A stretch of 51,890 bases of DNA from Fictibacillus sp. FJAT-27399 (GCF_001510655.1 NZ_LMVC01000002.1:666499-718388); one strand, 5' to 3'. Shown: positions 16,463-26,663, numbered from the stretch's first letter. Made by a program: numbers and translations. The notes: generated by a model not told the origin, from the sequence alone.

Positions 16463-17797
16463 TTACGTTTCACTTCGTTTTCTTTCGTTAAAGTACTCAA
16501 GCCTTTTCTGTATGCTTTTTTCAAAACCTCTGCCAGTCGGCTCGTAAAAGGTTTTGTTCTTCAAGTGGTCTGGCAAGTATTGCTGAACGACATACCCATC
16601 CTGGAAGTTATGAGGATATTGATAATCTTTGCCATGCTCTAGCTGGCTAGCCCCTTTATAATGCGCATCACGTAAATGGATGGGAACCTGTCCGCTTTTT
16701 TCTTTCTTTACAGCCTGAAGTGCATTATCGATGCCCATGATAACTGCATTGCTCTTTGGAGCGGTAGCGAGATAAACTACCGCTTCGGCCAGAGGAATCC
16801 TAGCTTCAGGCATTCCGACGAAATCCACCGCGTAAGCTGCAGCTTGCGCAACGAGAAGGGCGTTCGGATCAGCGAGGCCGATGTCCTCAGCTGCGTGGAC
16901 ATAAATCCTCCGGGCGATGAACCTTGGATCTTCACCGGCATAGATCATCTTAGCCAGCCAATATAGGGCGGCATCTGGATCAGAGCCTCTAATGCTTTTT
17001 ATAAAAGCAGAGATCGTATCATAATGGTTGTCCCCTTTTTTGTCGTACTGCAGCACCCGCTGCTGAATGCTTTCTTCTGCAATTTCCAGGTTTATGCGAA
17101 TCTGCCCAGAAGCATCTGGTTTTGTCGTCAGAACAGCGAGCTCCAAAGCGTTCAATGCAGTCCTGGCATCTCCGTTGGCTACAGACACGAGGTGGCTGAG
17201 TGCATCATCATCCATTGTAATATTGTATTTTCCGTAGCCTCTCTCTTTATCTTCAAGTGTATGAAGGATTACAGAGCGTGTGTGTTCATCTGTTAAATGT
17301 TCAAAACGGAACAAGCGTGATCGAGAAAGCAAGGCGGGGTTGATTTCAAACATTGGACTTTCCGTAGTTGCACCGATTAAAATTACCGTTCCATCTTCAA
17401 CGAAAGGCAGGAGGGCGTCCTGCTGGCTTTTATTGAAGCGGTGTATTTCATCTATAAAAAGAACCGTTTTCTTTTCATCCATCAACAGCCGTTCTTTCGC
17501 TTCACTCGTCACCCTTTTGATGTCAGCAACTCCGGAAGTGACGGCGTTTAATTGCTCAAAGTAGGCAGATGTGGAATTGGCGATGATTTTCGCAAGCGTC
17601 GTTTTTCCTGTTCCGGGCGGCCCAAAAAAAATCATCGGTGTGAGCTGATCCGCTTCGATAGCTCTCCTTAAAAGCTTTCCTTCACCTACAATATGGGATT
17701 GGCCGATAAATTCTTTTATTGACCGGGGCCTCATTCGGCTTGCGAGCGGTCCCATCGCTTTTTTTTCATGAGATTGGTGATCACTGAACAAATCCAT
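16463..17797 (-). CDS. rarA: RarA (MgsA), replication-associated recombination AAA+ ATPase
   Basis: 444 residues. A clamp-loader-like AAA+ protein acting at stalled replication forks. Walker A GPPGTGKTT at about residues 51-59, Walker B FIDEIHRFNK, then a MgsA C-terminal domain with DPDAALYWLAKMIYAGED and the conserved HLRDAHYKG near the end. ATG 17797 (MDLFSDHQ) follows AGGAGGATTC; upstream codons in the frame have no ribosome site and enter repeat B. The B. subtilis orthologue is yrvN. The gene lies opposite to its neighbours tcdA and cymR. Confidence 0.93.
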   Translation of the reverse strand: MDLFSDHQSHEKKAMGPLASRMRPRSIKEFIGQSHIVGEGKLLRRAIEADQLTPMIFFGPPGTGKTTLAKIIANSTSAYFEQLNAVTSGVADIKRVTSEAKERLLMDEKKTVLFIDEIHRFNKSQQDALLPFVEDGTVILIGATTESPMFEINPALLSRSRLFRFEHLTDEHTRSVILHTLEDKERGYGKYNITMDDDALSHLVSVANGDARTALNALELAVLTTKPDASGQIRINLEIAEESIQQRVLQYDKKGDNHYDTISAFIKSIRGSDPDAALYWLAKMIYAGEDPRFIARRIYVHAAEDIGLADPNALLVAQAAAYAVDFVGMPEARIPLAEAVVYLATAPKSNAVIMGIDNALQAVKKEKSGQVPIHLRDAHYKGASQLEHGKDYQYPHNFQDGYVVQQYLPDHLKNKTFYEPTGRGFEKSIQKRLEYFNERKRSET

Positions 17798-17810
17798 TTG
17801 AATCCTCCTA

Positions 17811-17864
17811 ATAAGAAAAGCGCAAGCGCCCTGATAAGGCCCTGCAAGCGCTGAAGCTAGACAT
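17811..17864. repeat. Dispersed repeat family B, copy 2 (short)
   Basis: AAGAAAAGCGCAAGCGCC ... GCGCTGAAGCTAGACA holds only the two ends of the element seen at 14425 and 30785, with the centre missing. It lies between divergent rarA and the YczE-like gene. Confidence 0.65.
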
Positions 17865-17935
17865 TCCTGCATCTCATTCTTTTGTAATCAAAAGGTACTA
17901 TACCGTTCATTTGAATGCAAGAATAAGCTGTTTCA

Positions 17936-17944
17936 TGCTATAAT
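17936..17944 (+). promoter_or_regulatory. Extended -10 promoter for the YczE-like gene/cymR
   Basis: TGCTATAAT with consensus TATAAT at 17939-17944. The base run at the expected -35 position (17916-17921, TGCAAG) is poor, so the TGn extension would matter. Confidence 0.5.
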
Positions 17945-17989
17945 AGTTTGGGTTTATATGCAAAAACAGGCACAGGGAAGGAAATACTA

Positions 17990-18697
17990 ATGAAAATAGT
18001 AAACCGCTTCGCAAGGCCCTTCTTTGTCAAATTGCTTGTTTTATTTATGGGTCTGCTGATCATGTCATTTGGAATCTCTCTCATGATTAAAGCCAATTTA
18101 GGCAGTGCCCCGTGGGATGTTTTACATATCGGTTTGTATTATCAGTTTGGTTTATCAATCGGTACTTGGTCAATTATTATTGGATTTCTTATCATTGGTG
18201 CGACCTCTTGGCTTACTAAAAAACGGCCGCAGGCCGTAGCCTTTCTGAACATGCTGTTTGTAGGGATATTTATAGATGGTTACTTGATGCTGCCGTTTTT
18301 TAAAACACCTGATTCAACTGCTGCGGCAATTATTATGTTAGCAGCCGAGCTAGTCATTAACGGTTTTGGAATCGGGCTATACATTGCAAGTGACTGCGGC
18401 GCCGGTCCGCGGGACAGCTTAATGCTGGCATTGACAGAGAAAACCGGCAAAAAGGTTGCCCACATCAGGCTGTTCATGGAACTTTTTGTTTTGGCAGGAG
18501 GGTGGCTGCTAAAGGGACCCGTTTCCCTCGGTACCATCCTGTTTTGTGTATCCATTGGCAGTATTGTGGGATATACCTTGTTTTTTTGTAAAAAAATCGT
18601 TAACTATTGGATAGAACGGAGCGTGTATGATGAAGATCTCAACAAAAGGACGATATGGCTTGACCATCATGATGGCCTTGGCAAAAAAGTTCGGTGA
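17990..18697 (+). CDS. YczE/YitT-like integral membrane protein
   Basis: 235 residues with about five or six membrane helices. The first region LLVLFMGLLIMSFGISLMIK is followed by LGSAPWDVLHIGL and later SDCGAGPRDSLMLALTEKTG, signatures of the YczE/YyaS/YitT family. Function is unknown; in B. subtilis YczE influences bacillaene/surfactin-related processes. ATG 17990 follows GGGAAGGAAA. The last 22 or so codons overlap the start of cymR by 68 bases in another frame, so the C-terminal tail (VYDEDLNKRTIWLDHH) may be a late extension. The gene is not part of the B. subtilis cymR locus. Confidence 0.75.
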   Translation: MKIVNRFARPFFVKLLVLFMGLLIMSFGISLMIKANLGSAPWDVLHIGLYYQFGLSIGTWSIIIGFLIIGATSWLTKKRPQAVAFLNMLFVGIFIDGYLMLPFFKTPDSTAAAIIMLAAELVINGFGIGLYIASDCGAGPRDSLMLALTEKTGKKVAHIRLFMELFVLAGGWLLKGPVSLGTILFCVSIGSIVGYTLFFCKKIVNYWIERSVYDEDLNKRTIWLDHHDGLGKKVR

Positions 18698-19049
18698 AGG
18701 GCCTGTCGCTTTAAAATTGATTGCGAAAGAACACAGTTTGTCTGAGCACTACCTGGAGCAGCTGATCTCTCCGCTAAGGAATGCCGGGCTTGTAAAAAGC
18801 ATCAGGGGTGCCTATGGAGGCTATGTTCTTGCTCAAGACGCGAAAACCATCACTGCCGGGGACATCATTCGGGTTCTCGAGGGGCCGATCAGCCCTGTAG
18901 AGGTTATGGAAGACGAAGAGCCGGCAAAGCGTGATCTTTGGATAAAGATCCGTGATGCAGTAAAAGATGTACTCGATAACACAACATTGGATGATCTTGC
19001 GAACTATCAAGGCGAAGGAGAACAAGACTCTTACATGTTTTACATTTAA
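18630..19049 (+). CDS. cymR: CymR, Rrf2-family repressor of cysteine metabolism
   Basis: 139 residues from ATG 18630; ATG 18627 is also possible. The Rrf2 winged helix reads KISTKGRYGLTIMMALAK, then SEHYLEQLISPLRNAGLVKS and RGAYGGYVL. No cysteine is present, so it cannot carry an iron-sulfur cluster like IscR or NsrR, as expected for CymR. In B. subtilis CymR acts with cysteine synthase CysK to repress sulfur-uptake and cysteine genes, including the yrrT-mtnN-mccAB operon, which also lies in this window. It overlaps the preceding membrane gene by 68 bases, an unusual arrangement. Confidence 0.94.
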   Translation: MKISTKGRYGLTIMMALAKKFGEGPVALKLIAKEHSLSEHYLEQLISPLRNAGLVKSIRGAYGGYVLAQDAKTITAGDIIRVLEGPISPVEVMEDEEPAKRDLWIKIRDAVKDVLDNTTLDDLANYQGEGEQDSYMFYI

Positions 19050-19075
19050 TGAATGAAAAGAAAGCGGGTGATCCT

Positions 19076-20215
19076 ATGGATCGCATCTATGTAGACCATG
19101 CAGCAACGTCCCCGATTCATCCGGACGTTGTGCAGGAAATGCTGCCTTATTTTACAGAACACTTCGGAAATCCTTCCAGCATTCATCAATTTGGCAGAAA
19201 AACACGCCAGCTGCTCGATGAAGCGAGAATTACAGCAGCAAAAAGCATCGGCGCCCATCCCAACCAGATCATGTTTACGAGCGGGGGAACGGAAGCGGAT
19301 AATGCCGCAATTTTTGGCACAGTTTATGCCAATAGCGAACATGGCAAGCACATCATCACCACGCAGATCGAGCATCATGCCGTACTTCATGCTTGCGAGG
19401 AGCTTGAACGTCAAGGGTTTGAGGTAACATACCTGCCTGTAGATGAAACAGGGAGAATTTCTATTCAAGCTCTAAAAAAAGCGTTGAGAGAAGATACGAT
19501 TCTTGTCACGGTCATGTATGGAAACAATGAGGTAGGAACAATCCAGGATATACAGGCGATCGGGGAGATTTTAAAAGATCACCACGCCTATTTCCATACA
19601 GATGCCGTGCAGGCATACGGAGTTCTCTCACTAAACGTTCAAGAATTGCAGGTCGATCTGCTGAGTGTATCTGGCCACAAGATTAACGGACCAAAGGGAA
19701 CGGGATATCTTTATATTGGTGATGGGGTCTCCATTGCACCATCCTTTTTTGGCGGAGAACAAGAGCGGAAACGCCGGGCAGGAACAGAAAATGTTGCTGG
19801 AATTGCGGGTTTCGCGAAGGCCATTTCCATAATGGCTGAAGAAGGTCCTCAAAAAGCAGAAACATATGAAGGTTTTAAAAAGACCATGTTGTCCATATTT
19901 AAGGAAGAAGGCATTGAACACATGGTAAATGGTTCTGCTGAACATGGGCTGCCTCATATCTTAAATGTCAGCTTTCCGGGTGTGAAAACAGAAGTGCTGC
20001 TCGTAAACCTTGATCTGGCAGGAATTGCGGCTTCTAGCGGATCAGCCTGCACAGCAGGATCGATTGAGCCTTCCCATGTACTCACGGCAATGTTCGGAAA
20101 GACAGATCGAACAAAGAATGCGATCCGATTCAGTTTTGGATTGCATAATACAGAGGAACAAATCGAGAAAACGGCACGTGAGACAGCAAAAATAGTGAAA
20201 CGTCTGCAAAAATAA
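19076..20215 (+). CDS. iscS: Cysteine desulfurase (IscS/YrvO type)
   Basis: 379 residues, PLP enzyme taking sulfur from cysteine. Visible: VDHAATSP at the N-terminus, HTDAVQAYG (about 181-189), the PLP lysine in SVSGHKINGPKG (about 199-210), and the persulfide cysteine in SSGSACTAGS (about 322-331). The next gene is mnmA; YrvO supplies sulfur directly to MnmA for tRNA s2U34 in B. subtilis. ATG 19076 (MDRIYVDHAA) follows GCGGGTGAT. The frame is open to 19049, directly after cymR, but this lacks a ribosome site. Confidence 0.94.
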   Translation: MDRIYVDHAATSPIHPDVVQEMLPYFTEHFGNPSSIHQFGRKTRQLLDEARITAAKSIGAHPNQIMFTSGGTEADNAAIFGTVYANSEHGKHIITTQIEHHAVLHACEELERQGFEVTYLPVDETGRISIQALKKALREDTILVTVMYGNNEVGTIQDIQAIGEILKDHHAYFHTDAVQAYGVLSLNVQELQVDLLSVSGHKINGPKGTGYLYIGDGVSIAPSFFGGEQERKRRAGTENVAGIAGFAKAISIMAEEGPQKAETYEGFKKTMLSIFKEEGIEHMVNGSAEHGLPHILNVSFPGVKTEVLLVNLDLAGIAASSGSACTAGSIEPSHVLTAMFGKTDRTKNAIRFSFGLHNTEEQIEKTARETAKIVKRLQK

Positions 20216-20304
20216 GGTAAACTCTAAAATATGCATTTTTTCAAAAAAGCATAAGACATGCTCTCAATAGATTTTACGAGCCATTGAAAATGAAAGGGGG
20301 GTGA

Positions 20305-21435
<1,131 letters not shown>

Positions 21436-21439
21436 GCCG

Positions 21440-21476
21440 ACCAGTCCTTTTGTATATGAAGGACTGGTTTTTTTAT
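21440..21476 (+). terminator. Intrinsic terminator after mnmA
   Basis: ACCAGTCCTT / AAGGACTGGT arms with a 9-base loop followed by TTTTTTATT. Confidence 0.85.
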
Positions 21477-21532
21477 TAAGGTGCTCCATTCTTTGTTATA
21501 CTTTAATCAGAACAGATTTCAGGAGGATGGCA

Positions 21533-22174
21533 GTGGAACAGGATTATTTTAAAAAGGGTAAATTAGAGGAAACGGCAAAAGCACTTGAACAGCAGATTGA
21601 AAAAGAACCGGGCAACCCGGTACCTTATATTAACTATGGGAATTTGTTATCGGCTGTCCACGAGCACGAGAAAGCCCTCGTTTTTTTCGAAAAAGCTCTT
21701 GAGCTTGATTCGGAAGCAGGAGCTGCTCTTTATAGTACGGGCATCGCATTCTATCAGCTTGAAAGGTTTCAAGAAGCAAGAGAATTCTTTCTCAAGGCGA
21801 TGGAAAAAGGGGTGAATGAGGGCGACGTTCATTTTATGCTCGGTATGTGCTTTGTCCAAAAAGGGGAACAAATCAGGGCTCTGCCGCATTTTCTGCGTGC
21901 ATCAGAAATGAACGAAAACGACACAGAGTCTCTTTTTCAATATGGGCTCTGTCTCGCTCAGCTCGAGCAGGTAAAACAGGCAAAAAACGTTTTTTTAACG
22001 GTAACTGAAAAAGATCCGGGTCATGCAGATGCATTTTATAACCTTGGTGTGGCCTGTGTTTACTTCGATGAACTGGACGCTGCCAATCATGCTTTCAGCA
22101 AGGCGCTCAGTATACAGCCCGATCATTATCTCGCTGCAAACGGAAAAAAGAACGTGGAAAATAAAATGCAATAA
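21533..22174 (+). CDS. TPR-repeat protein (YrrB-like)
   Basis: 213 residues made almost wholly of tetratricopeptide repeats, for example PYINYGNLLSAVHEHEKAL, ALYSTGIAFYQLERFQEAR and AFYNLGVACVYFDELDAAN. It should be a cytoplasmic scaffold for protein contacts. I use GTG 21533 because AGGAGG lies 6 bases before it; the frame is open much further upstream only because it overlaps mnmA. In B. subtilis yrrB lies between mnmA and recD2, and its partner is not established. No catalytic residues are expected. Confidence 0.85.
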   Translation: MEQDYFKKGKLEETAKALEQQIEKEPGNPVPYINYGNLLSAVHEHEKALVFFEKALELDSEAGAALYSTGIAFYQLERFQEAREFFLKAMEKGVNEGDVHFMLGMCFVQKGEQIRALPHFLRASEMNENDTESLFQYGLCLAQLEQVKQAKNVFLTVTEKDPGHADAFYNLGVACVYFDELDAANHAFSKALSIQPDHYLAANGKKNVENKMQ

Positions 22175-22231
22175 TGGCTGTGGAGAAAAAAGCTGTGCAG
22201 TCTGAATTATTTTAAAGTCAGGAGACCAAAG

Positions 22232-24532
22232 ATGGATAAACAGTCTTCTTTCGATTTATTCGATGAACAAGCAAAATATTTAAAAGGCACGCTGCTTACC
22301 ACCATTTTCTTTAATCAGGAAAACTTGTACACTGTCGCACGCATCCGCGTGCATGAGACGAATGAATCGTACGATGAGAAGGAGGCAATAATCACAGGTA
22401 CTCTTCCTCCGCTGTATCAGGATGAACGCTATATTTTCTTTGGCCATTTCAAAGAACATCCGAAATACGGAAAACAATATCATGTGGCACAGTTCCGCAA
22501 AGATATGCCGCAGACCAAAGAAGGAATGGTTCAATATCTTTCTGGTGACCTCTTCCATGGAATCGGCAAGAAAACAGCCGAAGCAATCGTCAATCATCTG
22601 GGGAAAAACGCCATTTCTGCGATATTGGAAAATCCGGATGTGTTGAATGGCATCCCGCAGCTGAATGAAGAAAAAGCAAAGAATTTGTATGACGTTCTTA
22701 TTGAGCACCAAGGGCTTGAGCAGGTTATGGTGACGCTGAATCCATTTGGTATCGGTCCTCAGCTCTCCATGAAAATTTATCAAACGTATAAGGAAGAAGC
22801 TCTTCATATCATTCAAAATAATCCATACCAGCTCATCTATGACATTGAAGGAATTGGTTTTCAGCGTGCTGACGAGCTTGGTAAAGGGATTGGGCTGTCT
22901 TACAACCATCCGGAACGGATCAGAGCAGGCTGTTTATATATCCTTCAGGAGAGGGGAACGGACGCCGGCCACGTTTATCTTCCTTCTGAACTTGTGATGG
23001 AAGAAGTGAAAAAACTGCTCACCAATGGAGAAGCTCCGATCAACGATTCAGATATTTTCCGTGAGATTGAGGCCCTAAGAGAGGATCAAAAAATCGTCAT
23101 GGAGGATGACAGGCTCTATCTGCCCTCACTGTATTTTTCTGAAAAAGGGCTTGCAGAATCGGTAACAGGCATTGCCAGCCAGGAGGAGTATCAGGAAGCT
23201 TTTCCTCATTCCGAATTCCTAAAAGCACTGGGTGAACTGGAAGAAAGACTGGGAATCGAGTATGCGCCATCACAAAAGCAGGCGATCGAGACGGCTGTTT
23301 ATTCACCGGTCATGGTGCTTACAGGCGGTCCAGGTACGGGTAAGACTACCGTTATTAAAGGGATTGTCGAAGTATATGCAGAACTGCACGGTGTTTCATT
23401 GGACCCTACATCCTATAAGAAGGATGAACCGTTCCCTGTGCTGCTTGTTGCTCCAACCGGCAGGGCCGCAAAACGGATGTCAGAATCCACGGGTATTCCA
23501 GCATTTACGATCCATCGTCTGTTAGGGTGGAAAGGCGGAGCGGGCTTTGAACATAGTGATGAGAACCCGCTGGAAGGAAAACTCCTTATAGTAGATGAGA
23601 TGTCAATGGTTGACATTTGGCTTGCACATGCCCTCTTTAAAGCAGTTCCAGGCAATATTCAAATCATTATTGTCGGGGACGAAGATCAGCTGCCTTCTGT
23701 TGGTCCTGGCCAAGTGCTGCGGGATCTGATTGCATCAAAAGTGATTCCCACGGTTGAACTTAAAGACATTTACAGGCAGGCAGAAGGCTCTTCCATCATT
23801 GAATTGGCTCATAACATGAAGAACGGCGTACTTCCGAATGATCTGAGAAAAAGAAAAGCGGACCGAAGCTTCTTTTCTTGCCAGCCGCAGCAAGTTCTGG
23901 AAGTGGTGAAACAGGTGTGCCTAAACGCGAGGCAAAAAGGGTATACGCCCAGGGATATTCAAGTCCTGGCTCCCATGTACAAGGGCAATGCAGGTATCGA
24001 TATTCTGAATCAGACGCTGCAGGAACTCTTTAATCCTTCAGGGCCGCAAAAACGCGAGTTGAATATTCAGCAGGTGGCTTTCAGGGTTGGGGATAAGGTT
24101 CTGCAGCTCGTTAATCAACCGGAAGATAACGTGTACAACGGCGATATGGGAGAGATTGTATCCATTATTTATGCAAAAGAAACGACGGATAAGGAAGATC
24201 AGCTCGTGGTTGCGTTTGATGATGTGGAAGTCGTGTATACACGATCAGATTTTCATCATATAACACATGCCTACTGCTGTTCGATCCATAAGTCTCAGGG
24301 AAGTGAATTTCCGATCGTGATCATGCCAGTGGTGAAAAGTTATTTCCGTATGCTGCGAAGAAACTTGATCTATACCGGAATTACAAGAAGCCGAGAATTT
24401 TTAATTCTGTGCGGAGAAGAATCCGCCTTTGAACTTGCTGTTCAGCGTAATGATGAATCTGCCAGGTATTCGAGACTGAAGGAGCGGCTGACTCAGTTTA
24501 ACATGGAAAACGTTTCAAGCATGAACCCTTAG
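22232..24532 (+). CDS. recD2: RecD2-type ATP-dependent DNA helicase
   Basis: 766 residues. SF1B 5'-3' helicase not tied to RecBC. An N-terminal OB-like region, a helix-hairpin-helix region (LFHGIGKKTAEAIVNHLG and IEGIGFQRADELGKGIG), Walker A GGPGTGKTT at about residues 367-375, Walker B LLIVDEMSMVD, motif III GDEDQLPSVGPG, and C-terminal HKSQGSEF and YTGITRSR. It limits recombination at stalled forks in B. subtilis (yrrC). The start at ATG 22232 follows AGGAGACC. Confidence 0.95.
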   Translation: MDKQSSFDLFDEQAKYLKGTLLTTIFFNQENLYTVARIRVHETNESYDEKEAIITGTLPPLYQDERYIFFGHFKEHPKYGKQYHVAQFRKDMPQTKEGMVQYLSGDLFHGIGKKTAEAIVNHLGKNAISAILENPDVLNGIPQLNEEKAKNLYDVLIEHQGLEQVMVTLNPFGIGPQLSMKIYQTYKEEALHIIQNNPYQLIYDIEGIGFQRADELGKGIGLSYNHPERIRAGCLYILQERGTDAGHVYLPSELVMEEVKKLLTNGEAPINDSDIFREIEALREDQKIVMEDDRLYLPSLYFSEKGLAESVTGIASQEEYQEAFPHSEFLKALGELEERLGIEYAPSQKQAIETAVYSPVMVLTGGPGTGKTTVIKGIVEVYAELHGVSLDPTSYKKDEPFPVLLVAPTGRAAKRMSESTGIPAFTIHRLLGWKGGAGFEHSDENPLEGKLLIVDEMSMVDIWLAHALFKAVPGNIQIIIVGDEDQLPSVGPGQVLRDLIASKVIPTVELKDIYRQAEGSSIIELAHNMKNGVLPNDLRKRKADRSFFSCQPQQVLEVVKQVCLNARQKGYTPRDIQVLAPMYKGNAGIDILNQTLQELFNPSGPQKRELNIQQVAFRVGDKVLQLVNQPEDNVYNGDMGEIVSIIYAKETTDKEDQLVVAFDDVEVVYTRSDFHHITHAYCCSIHKSQGSEFPIVIMPVVKSYFRMLRRNLIYTGITRSREFLILCGEESAFELAVQRNDESARYSRLKERLTQFNMENVSSMNP

Positions 24533-24575
24533 AAGTCGTGGAATGATAAGAATGTTCGGAAGGGTGGGGGTTACT

Positions 24576-25052
24576 TTGCGGACATTTTCTTTTTTAAAAG
24601 GACAAAGAGCAATGCATGCCGATAGCCAAAAAATCATCGGACGAGTAGAAGATGTGGTGGCAGATTCTAAAGGAAACGTGCTTGGTTTCATAATTTGTGA
24701 AAAAAGGCTTTCCTTTTCCTTTCGAAAGAAGTATGTGCCTTACACTTCTGTGTCGATGGCTGGCCAGGATTCTGTATTGCTGTGCAGCTGCAGGCCGTAC
24801 AAGATACCCTTCCAAGCTAAGGGGACTTTTACGATGGCAAAACATCCTCGCTGTATTTTAAAGCAGGCTCTCCTTTCAAAAGACGGAGAAACGAATGCCG
24901 TAGTAGAGGATGTATATTTTTCTGATGATTGGGGCAGGATTGTAGCAATTGAAGTGACAAAAGGTTTGTTTTCCGATTGGACGGATGGAAGATCTCTCAT
25001 CTATTCCCACGAGCCGTTAACCATTGGGAAGCAGTCACTTTTTGTACGATAA
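24576..25052 (+). CDS. PRC-barrel protein (YrrD-like)
   Basis: 158 residues with two PRC-barrel-like halves: IIGRVEDVVADSKGNVLGFI near the start, and NAVVEDVYFSDDWGRIVAIE in the second half. PRC-barrel modules bind RNA or protein partners; the role of YrrD is unknown. The start is uncertain. TTG 24576 (then RTFSFLKGQ) lies 5 bases behind GGGTGGGGG. ATG 24543 is in frame but has no ribosome site. Confidence 0.7.
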   Translation: MRTFSFLKGQRAMHADSQKIIGRVEDVVADSKGNVLGFIICEKRLSFSFRKKYVPYTSVSMAGQDSVLLCSCRPYKIPFQAKGTFTMAKHPRCILKQALLSKDGETNAVVEDVYFSDDWGRIVAIEVTKGLFSDWTDGRSLIYSHEPLTIGKQSLFVR

Positions 25053-25076
25053 GTGCTATAAAGGAGGGCCCTCAAT

Positions 25077-25274
25077 TTGAAATGCCCGAACTGCAGCTGC
25101 AAGGATATAGGCAAGATCGGTGTCAATCAGTATTATTGCTGGAATTGTTTTATCGAACTGTCCATTGTAAATGGCATGCTGTCCCTTCACCAAGTGGAAG
25201 AAGACGGCAGTCTGACTTCGCTTGATGATCTTTTTGAAGATCAAGATTTATCCTTTAATGCCGATGCACAATAA
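25077..25274 (+). CDS. Small zinc-ribbon protein (YrzR-like)
   Basis: 65 residues starting at TTG 25077, 8 bases behind a strong AGGAGGG site. CPNCSCKDIGK then YYCWNC gives two CxxC-type pairs, a probable zinc ribbon; an acidic C-terminus follows (VEEDGSLTSLDDLFED). It matches my memory of B. subtilis YrzR in this locus. Function unknown; may bind nucleic acid or protein. Confidence 0.75.
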   Translation: MKCPNCSCKDIGKIGVNQYYCWNCFIELSIVNGMLSLHQVEEDGSLTSLDDLFEDQDLSFNADAQ

Positions 25275-25309
25275 CGTTAAGTGATCTTAATGAATGGGTG
25301 GGTGACAAC

Positions 25310-25474
25310 ATGAATAACATTTTAAAACCATTACTTGCCCTAGGCATCTGGGCAGCTTTCAAAGGAATGAAATCATCCAGAAAAAACGGGATGAATTTTA
25401 TGAGGATGGACGACCTGTTATCTTCTAAAAGAGTAAGAAAAATGCGTAAGAGACTGGCAAAAGCCATTTATTAA
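25310..25474 (+). CDS. Small basic protein (YrzQ/DUF3918-like)
   Basis: 54 residues: a short hydrophobic N-terminus (ILKPLLALGIWAAF) and a strongly basic C-terminus (SKRVRKMRKRLAKAIY). The layout resembles the YrzQ family of small Bacillus proteins found upstream of yrrI. ATG 25310 is preceded by GGGTGGGTGA, a weak site. A terminator follows 8 bases after the stop. Function unknown. Confidence 0.65.
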   Translation: MNNILKPLLALGIWAAFKGMKSSRKNGMNFMRMDDLLSSKRVRKMRKRLAKAIY

Positions 25475-25481
25475 AGAAATG

Positions 25482-25515
25482 AAAGTCCATGCTAAAAAAA
25501 GCATGGACTTTTTTT
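25482..25515 (+). terminator. Intrinsic terminator
   Basis: AAAGTCCATGC / GCATGGACTTT with a 7-base A-rich loop, followed by a T run. Confidence 0.9.
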
Positions 25516-25546
25516 CATGAAATGAGAGGTTGGGGCAACAATATAA

Positions 25547-26644
25547 ATGGAGGTGATTACTATACATCGAGAAAAGTATATGAAGTGGATCATCCGCCTG
25601 TCTCTGTTGGTACTTTTGTTTCTGTGCGGCTGGCTGCTGCTTAAACTTGCCCCTTTCTGGACACCTGTGCTGACAACGGTCAAAGCGGTGTTTATCCCTT
25701 TTTTTATTGCGGTGTTCATCACCTACTTGCTTCATCCCCTCGTAGAAAAACTGCATCATTGGGGCGTTCCGCGGACGCTGGCGATTCTGTTTATCTACGT
25801 TTTGTTTTTTGGCGGTATCGGCTACGGAGTATACAAAGGCATCCCATACATGGTGCTTCAGATACGGGAACTCGTCTCAAATATACCTGCCATATCAAAA
25901 ACGTACCGTAACTGGCTGCTGGAAGTGGACCACCATACCTCCCGGCTGCCTCGTTCCATCCATCTCCGCATTGAAGATTATATCCAATCGGCTGAACAAT
26001 ACTTGGAAAAAAGTGCGGCCAATGTGATCGGATCCATAAAAAAAATTGTCGATTATTTTTTTATCTTGATTATCATTCCGTTCCTTGTCTTTTATTTTTT
26101 AAAGGATATTGATGCAATTAAACGAGCATGCTGGTATATAACCCCGAGAAAATGGCGGAAAGAAGGCATTCACTTATTGAAAGATATTGACCGGTCACTT
26201 GGCGGCTATATACGCGGGCAGCTGTTTGTCGGGAGTCTTCTCGGTGCAGCTGCTGTGCTCGCTCTCTGGCTGGCAGGCATGCCTTATCCGATTATTCTTG
26301 GGATTATTATTGCCATAACCGATGTGATCCCTTATTTTGGACCAATTCTTGGTGCTGTTCCGGTTATATTCATCGCATTCACGATCTCTGTAAAAATGGT
26401 GCTGATTGTTGCAGGAATTATGCTTGTGCTTCAATTTATAGAAGGAAATATTTTAGGGCCTCTGATCGTTGGCAAAAGCCTTCATATCCATCCAGCTCTG
26501 ATTATCCTCGCCCTCCTTGCAGGCGGAGAAATTGGTGGAATTCTTGGCTTGATCCTAGCTGTTCCTGTGTTTTCTATACTTAAAGTGATCGTTGTTCACA
26601 TACGTGATCACAGACTTACGGCAAAGATTGACAAAATGCCCTAG
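25547..26644 (+). CDS. AI-2E family transporter (YrrI-like)
   Basis: Up to 365 residues, about eight membrane helices, with the family's central DVIPYFGPILGAVPVI and C-terminal VGKSLHIHPALIILALLAGGEIGGILG. Members include TqsA and Na+/H+ exchangers; the substrate here is unknown. The start is a puzzle: GGAGGTGA (25550-25557) lies inside the frame, 22 bases before the only good downstream ATG (25580, MKWIIRLS), while ATG 25547 precedes it. The alaS promoter -35 overlaps the end of the gene. Confidence 0.85.
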   Translation: MEVITIHREKYMKWIIRLSLLVLLFLCGWLLLKLAPFWTPVLTTVKAVFIPFFIAVFITYLLHPLVEKLHHWGVPRTLAILFIYVLFFGGIGYGVYKGIPYMVLQIRELVSNIPAISKTYRNWLLEVDHHTSRLPRSIHLRIEDYIQSAEQYLEKSAANVIGSIKKIVDYFFILIIIPFLVFYFLKDIDAIKRACWYITPRKWRKEGIHLLKDIDRSLGGYIRGQLFVGSLLGAAAVLALWLAGMPYPIILGIIIAITDVIPYFGPILGAVPVIFIAFTISVKMVLIVAGIMLVLQFIEGNILGPLIVGKSLHIHPALIILALLAGGEIGGILGLILAVPVFSILKVIVVHIRDHRLTAKIDKMP

Positions 26645-26657
26645 AAGGAATTATACT
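26628..26657 (+). promoter_or_regulatory. Sigma-A promoter for alaS
   Basis: TTGACA at 26628-26633 and TATACT at 26652-26657, 18-base spacer. The -35 lies within the last codons of the AI-2E gene. Confidence 0.75.
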
Positions 26658-26663
26658 TACTGC

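Noticed and set aside
22280-22909. 209-codon minus-strand frame opposite recD2
   Set aside because: Antisense shadow; recD2 motifs and ribosome site support the plus strand.
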